Shown here: positions 44,826-52,729 of the stretch, in pieces | Position numbering within the stretch: the first letter of the stretch is position 1 | Layout of the letters: each line of letters starts with the position of its first letter | Source: Planctomycetota bacterium | GTDB taxonomy: Bacteria > Planctomycetota > UBA1135 > GCA-002686595 | DNA: 64,000 bases | Reading direction: 5' to 3' | Assembly: GCA_030746555.1 (NCBI GenBank) | Contig: JASLMK010000100.1 | Coordinates: 62,001 to 126,000, forward strand | Notes under the pieces: generated by a model | Seen by the model: the letters and a program-made list of their open reading frames with translations, nothing else | The model's database searches: none | Told to the model about the DNA's origin: nothing | Program-made: the position numbers and the translations under genes

Positions 44826-46528
44826 GCCTCACCACGAGCCAGACCACCATGACCGGATTCGACGACATCCCGATCGGGCCGCAGCGCGCGCCGCGCGGCA
44901 GTGAACGCACCTGCAAGACCTGGGCGGCGGAGGCCGCCCTGCGGATGCTGATGAACAACCTCGACCCCGAGGTGGCCGAGGACCCCGAGCGCCTCGTTGT
45001 CTACGGAGGCAGCGGCAAGGCTGCGCGGGACTGGGACTGCTTCCGCGCCATCGTCGCCGGCCTGCGGCGGCTGGAGGCCGACGAGACCCTGCTCGTCCAG
45101 TCGGGCAAGCCCGTGGGCGTGTTCCGCACGACCCCTCAGGCGCCGCGCGTGTTGATCGCCAACTCCAACCTCGTCGGGCGCTGGGCGAACTGGGAGCACT
45201 TCCGCGCTCTCGAGGCCGAGGGGAAGATGATGTTCGGCCAGATGACCGCCGGCAGCTGGATCTACATCGGCAGCCAGGGAATCCTGCAGGGCACCTACGA
45301 GACCTTCGCCGCCGCCGCCCGACGCCACTTCGGAGGGACGCTCGCGGGTCGGCTGGTGGTCACCGGTGGCCTGGGAGGCATGGGCGGCGCCCAGCCCCTG
45401 GCGGCGACGATGAACGAGGGCACCTTCCTCGGCGCGGACGTGGACCCCGCGCGCATCGCCAAGCGCCTGGAGACAGGTTACTGCGACGAGATGATCGACG
45501 ACGTCGACGCCGCGATCGACCGGGCCCTGGAGTGGCGGGCCGGGGGCACGGCGAAGTCCATCGGCGTGCCCTGCAACGCCGTCGATCTCCTGCGGCGGTT
45601 GATCGAGCGCGAAGTCACGCCCGACGTGCTCACCGACCAGACCAGCGCCCACGACCCCCTCGACGGCTACGTGCCCGACGGGATGAGCCTCGAGGAGGCC
45701 CTCGCGCTGCGCGCCGAGGATCCAGAGCGCTATCAGGCCGAGTCCTTCCGCACCATGAAGGACCACGTCACGGCCATGAACGAGCTGCAGGCGCGCGGCG
45801 CGGACACCTTCGACTACGGCAACAACCTGCGCGGTCACGCCGAGCAGGCCGGGCATCCCAACGCCTTTGCGTTCGAGGGCTTCGTGCCCAAGTACGTGCG
45901 ACCGCTGTTCTGCGAGGGCAAGGGGCCCTTCCGCTGGGCGGCGCTCTCGGGGGACCCGGCCGACATCGCCGTCACCGACCGCATCATCCTGGAGCTGTTC
46001 CCCGAGGACGAAGCCCTGTGCCGTTGGATCCGCATGGCGGGTGAGCGCGTGCAGTTCCAAGGTCTGCCCTGCCGCATCTGCTGGCTCGGCTACGGCGAGC
46101 GCGCGCGGGCCGGGGCCGCCTTCAACGAGGCGGTGCGCGACGGGCGCATCACGGCGCCGATCGCCATCGGCCGCGACCACCTCGACTGCGGGTCGGTCGC
46201 CTCGCCCAACCGCGAGACCGAGAGCATGAAGGACGGCACCGACGCCGTGGCCGACTGGCCGCTGCTCAACTGCATGCTCAACGTCGCCTCGGGAGCGAGC
46301 TGGGTCTCCTTCCACCACGGCGGGGGCGTCGGCATGGGTTACGCCCTGCACGCCGGACAGGTCGTCGTGGCCGACGGCAGCGACGAGGCGGAGGCCGCGG
46401 TCGAGCGCGTGTTGACCAACGACCCGGGTACGGGCGTCATGCGCCACGCCGACGCGGGCTACGACGAAGCGATCGCCTGCGCCCGCGAGCGGGGCGTGGA
46501 CCTGCCGATGCTCGGTTCGCAGGCTTGA
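44822..46528 (+). CDS. hutU: Urocanate hydratase
   Basis: 568 residues with urocanase hallmarks: [14 protein letters not shown] (about residues 60-73), [18 protein letters not shown] (about 138-155) and the NAD-binding [13 protein letters not shown] (about 181-193). It converts urocanate to imidazolone propionate using tightly bound NAD+. Start overlaps the hutH stop, so both steps are made together. Its stop overlaps the TTG start of the next small gene. Confidence 0.95.
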
Positions 46529-46845
46529 GGAGCGCGGGCCCGACCGATCCGACCCTGACGATCGACCTGCGCCGCGGCATTCGGGCGGACAGGCTGTTGC
46601 TGAGCCACACGCGCACGGCGGGCAAGCGGGCCTCGGTCCGCGCCCGGTTGGTGGAGGTCACGCTCAACCCGCGCGGAGTGCCGCACGTGATCGAGATGGA
46701 GCCCGACGATCTGCGCAAGACCGAGTGGGTGTTCCCCAAGCCCACGATCGTGCGTAGGATCGGTCTGCGCGTGCTCGACCGCACGGCGACGTCCAAGGCG
46801 GACGCCGTCGGCTTTGCGGAGGTCGAGCTGCAGCTGCGACGATGA
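46525..46845 (+). CDS. Small discoidin/F5-8 type C-like domain protein
   Basis: 106 residues from a rare TTG start that overlaps the hutU stop (TTGA). The sequence ([20 protein letters not shown], then [27 protein letters not shown]) looks like a piece of a galactose-binding (F5/8 type C, discoidin) beta-sandwich. There is no signal peptide, so either it is cytoplasmic or it is a remnant of a larger protein. Its stop overlaps the ROK kinase start, so it is part of the hut operon. The substrate is unknown. Confidence 0.5.
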   Translation: MRSAGPTDPTLTIDLRRGIRADRLLLSHTRTAGKRASVRARLVEVTLNPRGVPHVIEMEPDDLRKTEWVFPKPTIVRRIGLRVLDRTATSKADAVGFAEVELQLRR

Positions 46846-47774
46846 CCCAACCGGCATTCGCGATCGGCATCGACCTCGGCGGAACGAACATCAAGGCGGC
46901 GGCGGTGGACACCGCGGGCTCCCTCCTCGGCGCCCGCACGGTCGCCACCGAGGACCGCGACGACGGGACGAACCCGGCGCGCTGGTCCCACGCGCTGCTA
47001 GGCCTGATCGGCGACCTCGAACGCGCCGGTTCCGGGTCCGCCGAGGCCATTGGGCTGGCCGCGCCGGGTCTGGCTGCGGCCGACCGGCGCTCGATCGCCC
47101 ACATGCCGGGTCGGCTGGAGGGGCTGGAAGGCCTCGACTGGACCCACGCCCTGCAGACCCCCAGACCGGTCACCGTGCTGAACGACGCCCACGCGGCCCT
47201 GGTCGGGGAGGCCTGGACTGGAGCCGCCGCGGGGCTAGACCATGCGGTCCTGTTCACGCTCGGCACCGGCGTCGGCGGCGCCTGCCTGGCGGACGGACGG
47301 CTGCTGGAGGGGGCGGGAGGCCGAGCCGGGCACTGGGGTCACCTGTGCCTCGACCCCGGCGGCGAGCCTGACATCACGGGCATGCCCGGCAGCCTCGAGG
47401 ACGCCGTCGGCGAGTGCTCCCTCGAGCGCCGCAGCGAAGGGCGCTTTCGCACGACCCGCGAGTTGGTCACGGCAGCGGCCGCCGGCGACGAGGGGGCGCG
47501 GGCAGTGTGGGAGCGCTCGGTCCGCTCCCTGGCCTGTGCGGTCGCCTCGGCCATCAACGTGCTCGATCCCCAGGCCGTGATCCTGGGGGGAGGCGCGGCT
47601 CGTGCGGGGGCGGCGCTCTTCGAGCTCCTGGAGGCCGAGCTGGATGCGATCGAGTGGCGACCTCTCGACCGCCGCGTCCCCGTCCTTCCCGCGCAGCTCG
47701 GTCCGCTCGCCGGAGCGGTGGGAGCCGCTCGCCACGCAACCCTGACCACGCGAACGCAACGAGGACGAGCATGA
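46842..47774 (+). CDS. ROK-family sugar kinase
   Basis: 310 residues with the ATPase phosphate-binding GIDLGGTNIKAAAVD (about residues 8-22), the catalytic VLNDAHAAL (about 112-120, Asp as base) and the GTGVGGACLADGRL phosphate 2 loop (about 140-153). ROK proteins phosphorylate hexoses or act as repressors; with no DNA-binding domain this one is a kinase. The usual zinc-binding C-x-C-G-x-x-G-C-x-E is replaced by DPGGEPDITGMPGSLE, so no Zn site remains. It overlaps both neighbours and shares the operon. Confidence 0.85.
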   Translation: MTQPAFAIGIDLGGTNIKAAAVDTAGSLLGARTVATEDRDDGTNPARWSHALLGLIGDLERAGSGSAEAIGLAAPGLAAADRRSIAHMPGRLEGLEGLDWTHALQTPRPVTVLNDAHAALVGEAWTGAAAGLDHAVLFTLGTGVGGACLADGRLLEGAGGRAGHWGHLCLDPGGEPDITGMPGSLEDAVGECSLERRSEGRFRTTRELVTAAAAGDEGARAVWERSVRSLACAVASAINVLDPQAVILGGGAARAGAALFELLEAELDAIEWRPLDRRVPVLPAQLGPLAGAVGAARHATLTTRTQRGRA

Positions 47775-48850
47775 GCGCACCGTGGAAGATCGTCGGCATC
47801 AACTTCGACCACATGCACATGGGCGACAACCTGCGCTTTGCCCACGACCACCCCGACACCCGGATCGTCGGCTTGTGTGATGAGGATCCCGCGCGCATGC
47901 AGTCGGCGATCGAGACCTTCGGCATCGCGCCCGAAGCGGTCTTCACCGACCTCGACGAGTGCCTCGAGGCGACTCGGCCCGACCTGGCAGTGCTGTGCCC
48001 GGCCACCGCGAGCCACGCGGACTGGGTGGCGCGCGTGGCGGCCCAGCGTGTGAATGTGATGCTCGAAAAGCCCTTCGCCGCGAACCTCGCCGACGCCGAC
48101 CGGATGATCGCCGACATGCGCGAGGCGGGGCGGCTGTTCGCGATCAACTGGCCGCTGGCCTGGTACCCGCCGCACGTGACCGCGCGGCGGCTCATCGACG
48201 AGGGGCGGATCGGGGAGGTGATCGAGGCGCACTACTACGACGGGAACCGCGGTCCGCTGTGGCACCTGGCGGACAAGGCGGAGACCGACGCGGAGTTCGT
48301 CCAGAGCAGCAAGGCGACGAGCTGGTGGTACAGCCGGGAGGCGGGTGGCGGCTCACAGCTCGACTACCTCGGCTACGGGGCGACCCTGGGGACGTGGTTT
48401 CTGGGCGGACGGGCGCCGATCGAGGTGACCAGCGTCGTCGACGAGCCTCCCGGCCTCGAGGTCGACGAGCACAGCGTGACCGTCGCGCGCTACGAGTTCG
48501 GTCTCTCGCGCTTCGAGACGCGCTGGGGGACCTTCAGCGACCCCTGGACCCACCAGCCGCAGCCCAAGTGCGGGTTCGAGATCGTCGGGACCGACGGAAC
48601 GATCGCCAGCTACGACTACGAGGACACGGTGCGCCTGCAGACCCGCGAGCACCCCGAGGGCGTCGTTCTACCGGTGGACGTCACGCGGGCGCCGCTGCAG
48701 AACCCGATCCAGTACCTGCTCGACTGCCTGGAGCACGGCCGCGCGGTCGAGGGACCGCTCTCGCCGTCGCTCTCGCGAATCGGCCAGCAGATCGTCGACA
48801 CGGCGGTGCAGAGCGCGCGCGAGAAGCGCACCGTCGCCCTGCTCGGCTGA
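47771..48850 (+). CDS. Gfo/Idh/MocA-family oxidoreductase
   Basis: 359 residues from ATG 47771 (overlaps the kinase stop). Rossmann N-terminus (IVGINFDHMHMGDN), the EKPFA motif (about residues 98-102, Lys as catalytic base) and a C-terminal beta-sheet domain. These enzymes oxidise or reduce sugars or inositols with NAD(P). The GINFDHMHMG loop is unusual compared with the G-x-G-x-x-G form. With the ROK kinase it could form a small sugar-catabolic unit attached to the histidine operon; the substrate is unknown. Confidence 0.82.
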   Translation: MSAPWKIVGINFDHMHMGDNLRFAHDHPDTRIVGLCDEDPARMQSAIETFGIAPEAVFTDLDECLEATRPDLAVLCPATASHADWVARVAAQRVNVMLEKPFAANLADADRMIADMREAGRLFAINWPLAWYPPHVTARRLIDEGRIGEVIEAHYYDGNRGPLWHLADKAETDAEFVQSSKATSWWYSREAGGGSQLDYLGYGATLGTWFLGGRAPIEVTSVVDEPPGLEVDEHSVTVARYEFGLSRFETRWGTFSDPWTHQPQPKCGFEIVGTDGTIASYDYEDTVRLQTREHPEGVVLPVDVTRAPLQNPIQYLLDCLEHGRAVEGPLSPSLSRIGQQIVDTAVQSAREKRTVALLG

Positions 48851-48859
48851 GCGCTGCGG

Positions 48860-49771
48860 TCAGGCGCTTCGCTCGTGCCCCTCGTGCGCGAGGGAGAAGA
48901 GGCCGGCGACGAGGCAGACGGCGCCGACACCGACCGCGACCCAGTACCACGCCGGGCTCTGGGCGATGTCCACGGCGGAGTTGTCGAGCGGCTCGGTCGA
49001 GAGCAGGGCGACGGCGACACCGAGGGCGTTGTTCGCCATGTGCGCTGCCATGGCCGGCAGCACAGAGCCCGTACGCCAGGCCAGAAAGCCCATCCACAAT
49101 CCCAGGGGCAGGACTCCGAGGGCGTGGACCGGGCTCATGTGCATGGCGGCGAACACGAGGCCGGGAACGGCGATGGCCGCCGGAGCGCTCCAACGCTCCA
49201 GGAGGCGGCGCTGGACGTAGCCGCGGAAGAGGAGCTCCTCCGCGAAGCCGGCGCCGAACACGACCGTGCCGAACATCAGGATCGCCGCCAGGCCGCGCGG
49301 CTCGCTGATCAAGCGCCCGATGAACTCGAGCTGCTCGTCGGCCTCCAGGCCGAGCAGGTGGATGGGGAGCGTGGCGAGCAACTGCACGGCGGGCGTCGCG
49401 CCGAGCAGCAGGAGGACGCTGCGCGTGCTGACCTTTGGGCGGACCAGTCCCAGGCGCCGACGAAACGCCGACGGGGAGAGGGCCGCGGGGATGACTGCCA
49501 GGCCGACCAACGTGACTTGGCCCGGGAGGACCAGGAATGCGATCCCGAGAGGGTGGTCGAGCAGGGAGCCGACGAGCTCGAGGGAGTCCTCGCCGCCGCT
49601 TGGAAGGCCGCCGGTCACGAGCAGGATGCCCGCGAACAGGCCGACGACCGAGACCACGAGCAGGCAAGGGATCGCCGCCAGCAGAGTGAGGAGGGTGAAG
49701 ACCAGGCGCGGGGGCGAGGGAGCGCGGTGCTCGGGCGCGGGGGGCGGCGGAGGAGCTGAGGGGGTGGTCAT
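48860..49771 (-). CDS. CPBP-family intramembrane metalloprotease
   Basis: 303 residues from ATG 49771, with a Pro-rich N-terminus and about eight helices. The CPBP motifs are intact: EELLFRGYV (E-E-x-x-x-R), FAAMHM (F-x-x-x-H) and HMANN (H-x-x-x-N). Family members are CAAX-type proteases or act in bacteriocin self-immunity. The substrate is unknown. It converges on the Gfo/Idh/MocA gene with a 9-bp gap. Confidence 0.85.
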   Translation of the reverse strand: MTTPSAPPPPPAPEHRAPSPPRLVFTLLTLLAAIPCLLVVSVVGLFAGILLVTGGLPSGGEDSLELVGSLLDHPLGIAFLVLPGQVTLVGLAVIPAALSPSAFRRRLGLVRPKVSTRSVLLLLGATPAVQLLATLPIHLLGLEADEQLEFIGRLISEPRGLAAILMFGTVVFGAGFAEELLFRGYVQRRLLERWSAPAAIAVPGLVFAAMHMSPVHALGVLPLGLWMGFLAWRTGSVLPAMAAHMANNALGVAVALLSTEPLDNSAVDIAQSPAWYWVAVGVGAVCLVAGLFSLAHEGHERSA

Positions 49772-49829
49772 GGGAGGTGGCGGCTCCCGGCGCGCCGCCG
49801 GCCGAGCGTGACACATGATAGGTGCCGCG

Positions 49830-49870
49830 GAGCGCCCCCGCGAGGGGCCCGAGGGCTCGGGGGGGCGCTC
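49830..49870. other. Long GC hairpin in the intergenic leader
   Basis: GAGCGCCCCC (49830-49839) pairs perfectly with GGGGGCGCTC (49861-49870); a further inner stem CGAG/CTCG (49841-49844 with 49856-49859) extends it. It lies upstream of both flanking genes, so it could be an attenuator or protein-binding site. Confidence 0.4.
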
Positions 49871-49930
49871 GGCGGGGCACGAATCGCAAAACGGATCCGA
49901 CAGTCACCTTATGCTCTCGGAATCCTGGTG

Positions 49931-49936
49931 CATAAT
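49931..49936 (+). promoter_or_regulatory. CATAAT -10-like box with upstream TGGTG
   Basis: Only a fair match: CATAAT with TGGTG just before it and a weak TTATGC about 17 bp upstream (49909-49914). It would give a long leader for the DUF1111 gene. Confidence 0.25.
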
Positions 49937-50144
49937 GAGGTCGGAAGACGGGGCGGGAAGGCCGCCGAGAGTGGTGCGGAAAACCCCGTCCGATGACGCT
50001 CTTGAGAGTGTCGGGACAGGCGGCACCCGGGCGCCGGAGCCGGGGATCGAGCGAGATCCCAGGCGGGGCAGACCGCGGGGGACCCCGCAGGGGTGCCCCG
50101 ACCGCTGCGGTCTCGACGCTCACCCAGTCACAATCCCCCCGAAT

Positions 50145-50174
50145 CTCCTCTCACTCACCTCTCCTCTCACTCAC
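50145..50174 (+). repeat. 14-bp direct repeat in the DUF1111 leader
   Basis: CTCCTCTCACTCAC occurs twice (50145-50158 and 50161-50174), two bases apart, about 22 bp before ATG 50197. It may be a regulator site or the outcome of slippage. Confidence 0.5.
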
Positions 50175-50196
50175 CGATCCGAAAGGTGCAGCAATC

Positions 50197-51588
50197 ATGA
50201 TCAGGACCTTGATGGCGGCCGGTGCCGCGCTCGGCCTGGCCGGCGCGACCTCCGCGCAGGATCTCCAGCCCAGGCTGGGAGATCCCGTTGCGGGGCTGAC
50301 CCCCGACCAGTACCAGCGCTTCCGCAGGGGCATGACCGTGTTCAACACGAACCTGACCCCCGCCGACGGTCTGGGACCGGCGTTCAACGACATCTCGTGC
50401 GGCAACTGTCACTCCGGACCGCTTCCGGGCGGCGGCAGCGTGCGCACGGTGACGCGCTTCGGCGTCGCCGCCACCGGCGGCAACCCCTTCGATCCCCTCG
50501 GACACCTCGGCGGCAGCCTGCTCCAAGAGCAGGCGATTTCGGTCGACTGCGAGGAGCACGTCCCCGCCGAGGCGAACGTGATCGCCGAGCGCATGACTCC
50601 GATCACCTTCGGCGCGGGCCTGCTCGAGGGGATCGACGACGCCGAGCTCCTGCTGCTGGCGAGCAACCAGCCCCCGGGCCTGAATGGGTTCCCCCACATG
50701 GTGCCGCTGCTGGAGGATCCGACCGCTCCCTTGCGCGTGGCCAAGTTCGGGTGGAAGGGCGTGATCGCTACGACGAAGTCCTTCTCGATCGACGCCTCCC
50801 TGGGCGAGATGGGTCTGACGACGGTCTTCCTGCCCAACGAGACCGCTCCGAACGGGGACGCCGCCCAACTCGCCTTCTGCGACTCGGTGCCCGACCCCGA
50901 GGACCTCCCGGACGCCGACGGATTCACCCGAGTGGACCGCTTCACCGACTTCCAGCGCTTCCTGGCCGCGCCGCCCCAGACGCCGCGTGCGGGGATGGCC
51001 GGCGAAGTGCTCTTCGACGCCATCGGCTGCGGCGGGTGCCACTACTCGCCCGGCTTCGTGACCCAGATCGCCCCCGAGAGCGCCCTCTCGGGGATCCCGA
51101 TCAAGCCCTACACCGACTGCCTGCTGCACGACATGGGCAGCCTCGGCGACCAGATCGTCCAGGGCTCGGCGACCGAGGACATCATGCACACCCGCGCCCT
51201 GTGGGGCCTGCGGGCTCGGGACGCCTTCCTGCACGACGGCCGCGCCTCCGGCGGTTCCTTCGCCGACAACATGCGGGCGACGATTGCAGAGCACGAGGGA
51301 GAGGGCGCCGCCTCGCGCGCCGCCTTCCTCGGCTTGTCCAGCCTCGAGCAGGACCAGCTGATCGCGTTCTTGGCGTCCCTCGGCCAGGAGGAGTTCGACG
51401 CCGAGGTCGACAACGACCTCGACGAGTTCGACTGGTTCTTCCTGGAGCCGCACTTCACCGGACCGGGAGCGGGCTCGATCTCCCCCGACGACTCGCCCGC
51501 GAACCTGTGTGACCTCGACCAGGACGGTGACTTCGACCTGATTGAGTTCGGTCTCCTCCAACGCGCCTTCACGGGCCAGATCTTCTAG
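50197..51588 (+). CDS. DUF1111 di-haem cytochrome c (thiol oxidoreductase-like)
   Basis: 463 residues from ATG 50197 (GAAAGG ribosome-binding site at 50181-50186); a longer in-frame extension is unlikely. A Sec signal peptide ends near residue 21. Two c-haem motifs, CGNCH (68-72) and CGGCH (278-282), define the DUF1111 di-haem family, often compared with cytochrome c peroxidases or thiol oxidases. RARDAFLHDGRASG near 360 is a family block. The C-terminus has a dockerin/EF-hand-like calcium loop (CDLDQDGDFDLIEFGLL). Periplasmic; electron donor and acceptor unknown. The next gene starts 19 bp after the stop. Confidence 0.88.
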   Translation: MIRTLMAAGAALGLAGATSAQDLQPRLGDPVAGLTPDQYQRFRRGMTVFNTNLTPADGLGPAFNDISCGNCHSGPLPGGGSVRTVTRFGVAATGGNPFDPLGHLGGSLLQEQAISVDCEEHVPAEANVIAERMTPITFGAGLLEGIDDAELLLLASNQPPGLNGFPHMVPLLEDPTAPLRVAKFGWKGVIATTKSFSIDASLGEMGLTTVFLPNETAPNGDAAQLAFCDSVPDPEDLPDADGFTRVDRFTDFQRFLAAPPQTPRAGMAGEVLFDAIGCGGCHYSPGFVTQIAPESALSGIPIKPYTDCLLHDMGSLGDQIVQGSATEDIMHTRALWGLRARDAFLHDGRASGGSFADNMRATIAEHEGEGAASRAAFLGLSSLEQDQLIAFLASLGQEEFDAEVDNDLDEFDWFFLEPHFTGPGAGSISPDDSPANLCDLDQDGDFDLIEFGLLQRAFTGQIF

Positions 51589-51607
51589 GAACCAAGGAAC
51601 CCAACAG

Positions 51608-52621
51608 ATGAAGAACACCCTCATCACGGTCGCCTTGGCGACCCTCGGAATCCCCGCGAGCGGCTCCGATCTCGTGCTCTCCGTCGAGAGCGGCGGCGCG
51701 CACCAGGTCACGGTGAGCCCGGGCGAGACCGTCGACTTCACCATCACCGGCGTCCTCTCCGACACGAACAACCGGGGTCTGGCGATGTTCGCCTTCGACC
51801 TCGATTTCGACGGCGGAGCTCTCGCCCAGGTGACGAACCCCGGTACGCCGGAGACCTTGAACTTCGCCTCGCCCCTGGGGATCAACAACCCCGCCGGCTA
51901 CGGCGGGACGCTCATCGGGGGCGACTTGATCCAGGTCGGCGGCGCGCAGAACACCATCAAGCAGGGGTTCGCGCCCCAGCCCACCGGGACGGTGATCGTC
52001 GACGTCGGCCACTCGAGCCTGCTGCTGGCTAGCGGCTCGCTCACGGCTCCGGCCTCGTCGGGCGTGTACACCCTGGAGGTGGAGAACATCTTCGCCAACG
52101 TCATCCGCGGCGGGACCTCGGCCGCCGATCCGTTCTGGCACGTGGTGCCCGCGGGCGGGCAGGCGTCGGAGCTGGAGATCACCGTCGTCGCCTGCGATGC
52201 GTCGAACTACTGCACGGCCAAGCAGAACTCCCAGGGCTGCACGCCGGCGATGGGATCGACCGGGACGCCCTCGTTGAGCGGCCCCGACGATTTCCACGTG
52301 ACCGCCTCGAACATGATCAACAACGCCAACGGGATCATGTTCTGGGGCCTGGCACCGGCGAGTACGCCCTTCGGTGGGGGAACCCTGTGCGTCAGTCCGC
52401 CGATCGTGCGGACGGCGGTCCAGAACTCCGGCGGCACGCCGGCTCCTACCATCGACTGCACGGGATCCTACTCCCACCACTTCAGCCAGGCGGACATGCA
52501 GGCCGCCGGCCTGGGGATCGGAAACACGTTCTACGCCCAGCAGTGGCAGCGCGACGTGACCCACCCCGACGGGACGGGCACGGGGCTCTCCGACGGCCTG
52601 GCCGTGACGGTCTGTCCCTGA
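51608..52621 (+). CDS. Secreted cohesin-like protein with planctomycete C-terminal module
   Basis: 337 residues from ATG 51608. A signal peptide (about 1-19) precedes a cohesin-like beta-sandwich (about 22-190: GETVDFTITGVLSD, LAMFAFDLDFDGG, GVYTLEVENIFANVI). The rest is the recurrent Cys-rich module (CTPAMGSTGTPSLSG, GIMFWGLAPASTPFGGGTLC, LSDGLAVTVCP). It shares a transcript with the DUF1111 cytochrome, whose dockerin-like end could bind the cohesin-like domain; this is an inference from architecture. Confidence 0.75.
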   Translation: MKNTLITVALATLGIPASGSDLVLSVESGGAHQVTVSPGETVDFTITGVLSDTNNRGLAMFAFDLDFDGGALAQVTNPGTPETLNFASPLGINNPAGYGGTLIGGDLIQVGGAQNTIKQGFAPQPTGTVIVDVGHSSLLLASGSLTAPASSGVYTLEVENIFANVIRGGTSAADPFWHVVPAGGQASELEITVVACDASNYCTAKQNSQGCTPAMGSTGTPSLSGPDDFHVTASNMINNANGIMFWGLAPASTPFGGGTLCVSPPIVRTAVQNSGGTPAPTIDCTGSYSHHFSQADMQAAGLGIGNTFYAQQWQRDVTHPDGTGTGLSDGLAVTVCP

Positions 52622-52638
52622 GGGACATGGACGCAGAC

Positions 52639-52676
52639 TGCGGCGCGGCGGTCCCTTCGCGGGTCGTCGCGCCGCA
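52639..52676 (+). terminator. Very strong hairpin after the cohesin-like gene
   Basis: A near-perfect 16-bp stem runs from TGCGGCGCGGCGGTCC (52639-52654) to GGGTCGTCGCGCCGCA (52661-52676) with three G-T pairs and a 6-nt loop. A smaller hairpin (TGTCCC/GGGACA, 52613-52627) spans the stop codon just before it. No T-run follows. A plausible transcript end. Confidence 0.55.
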
Positions 52677-52716
52677 AGTCGTCGGGGTGGTGGCGCGCGT
52701 CGAGGGAGTGATCGCG

Positions 52717-52722
52717 TAGACT
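52717..52722 (+). promoter_or_regulatory. TAGACT -10-like box
   Basis: TAGACT ends seven bases before ATG 52730, without a Shine-Dalgarno. Expected to give a leaderless transcript. Confidence 0.45.
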
Positions 52723-52729
52723 CCCTCCG

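Larger units (their letters stand above)
49772..50196. other. Structured intergenic region
   Basis: No gene of its own. It holds a hairpin (10-bp perfect outer stem, 49830-49839 with 49861-49870), an extended -10-like CATAAT at 49931-49936, a second hairpin (GACCGC 50071-50076 with GCGGTC 50107-50112) and a 14-bp direct repeat (CTCCTCTCACTCAC at 50145-50158 and 50161-50174) just before the DUF1111 gene. It is the leader of that gene and probably contains divergent promoters. Confidence 0.5.
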
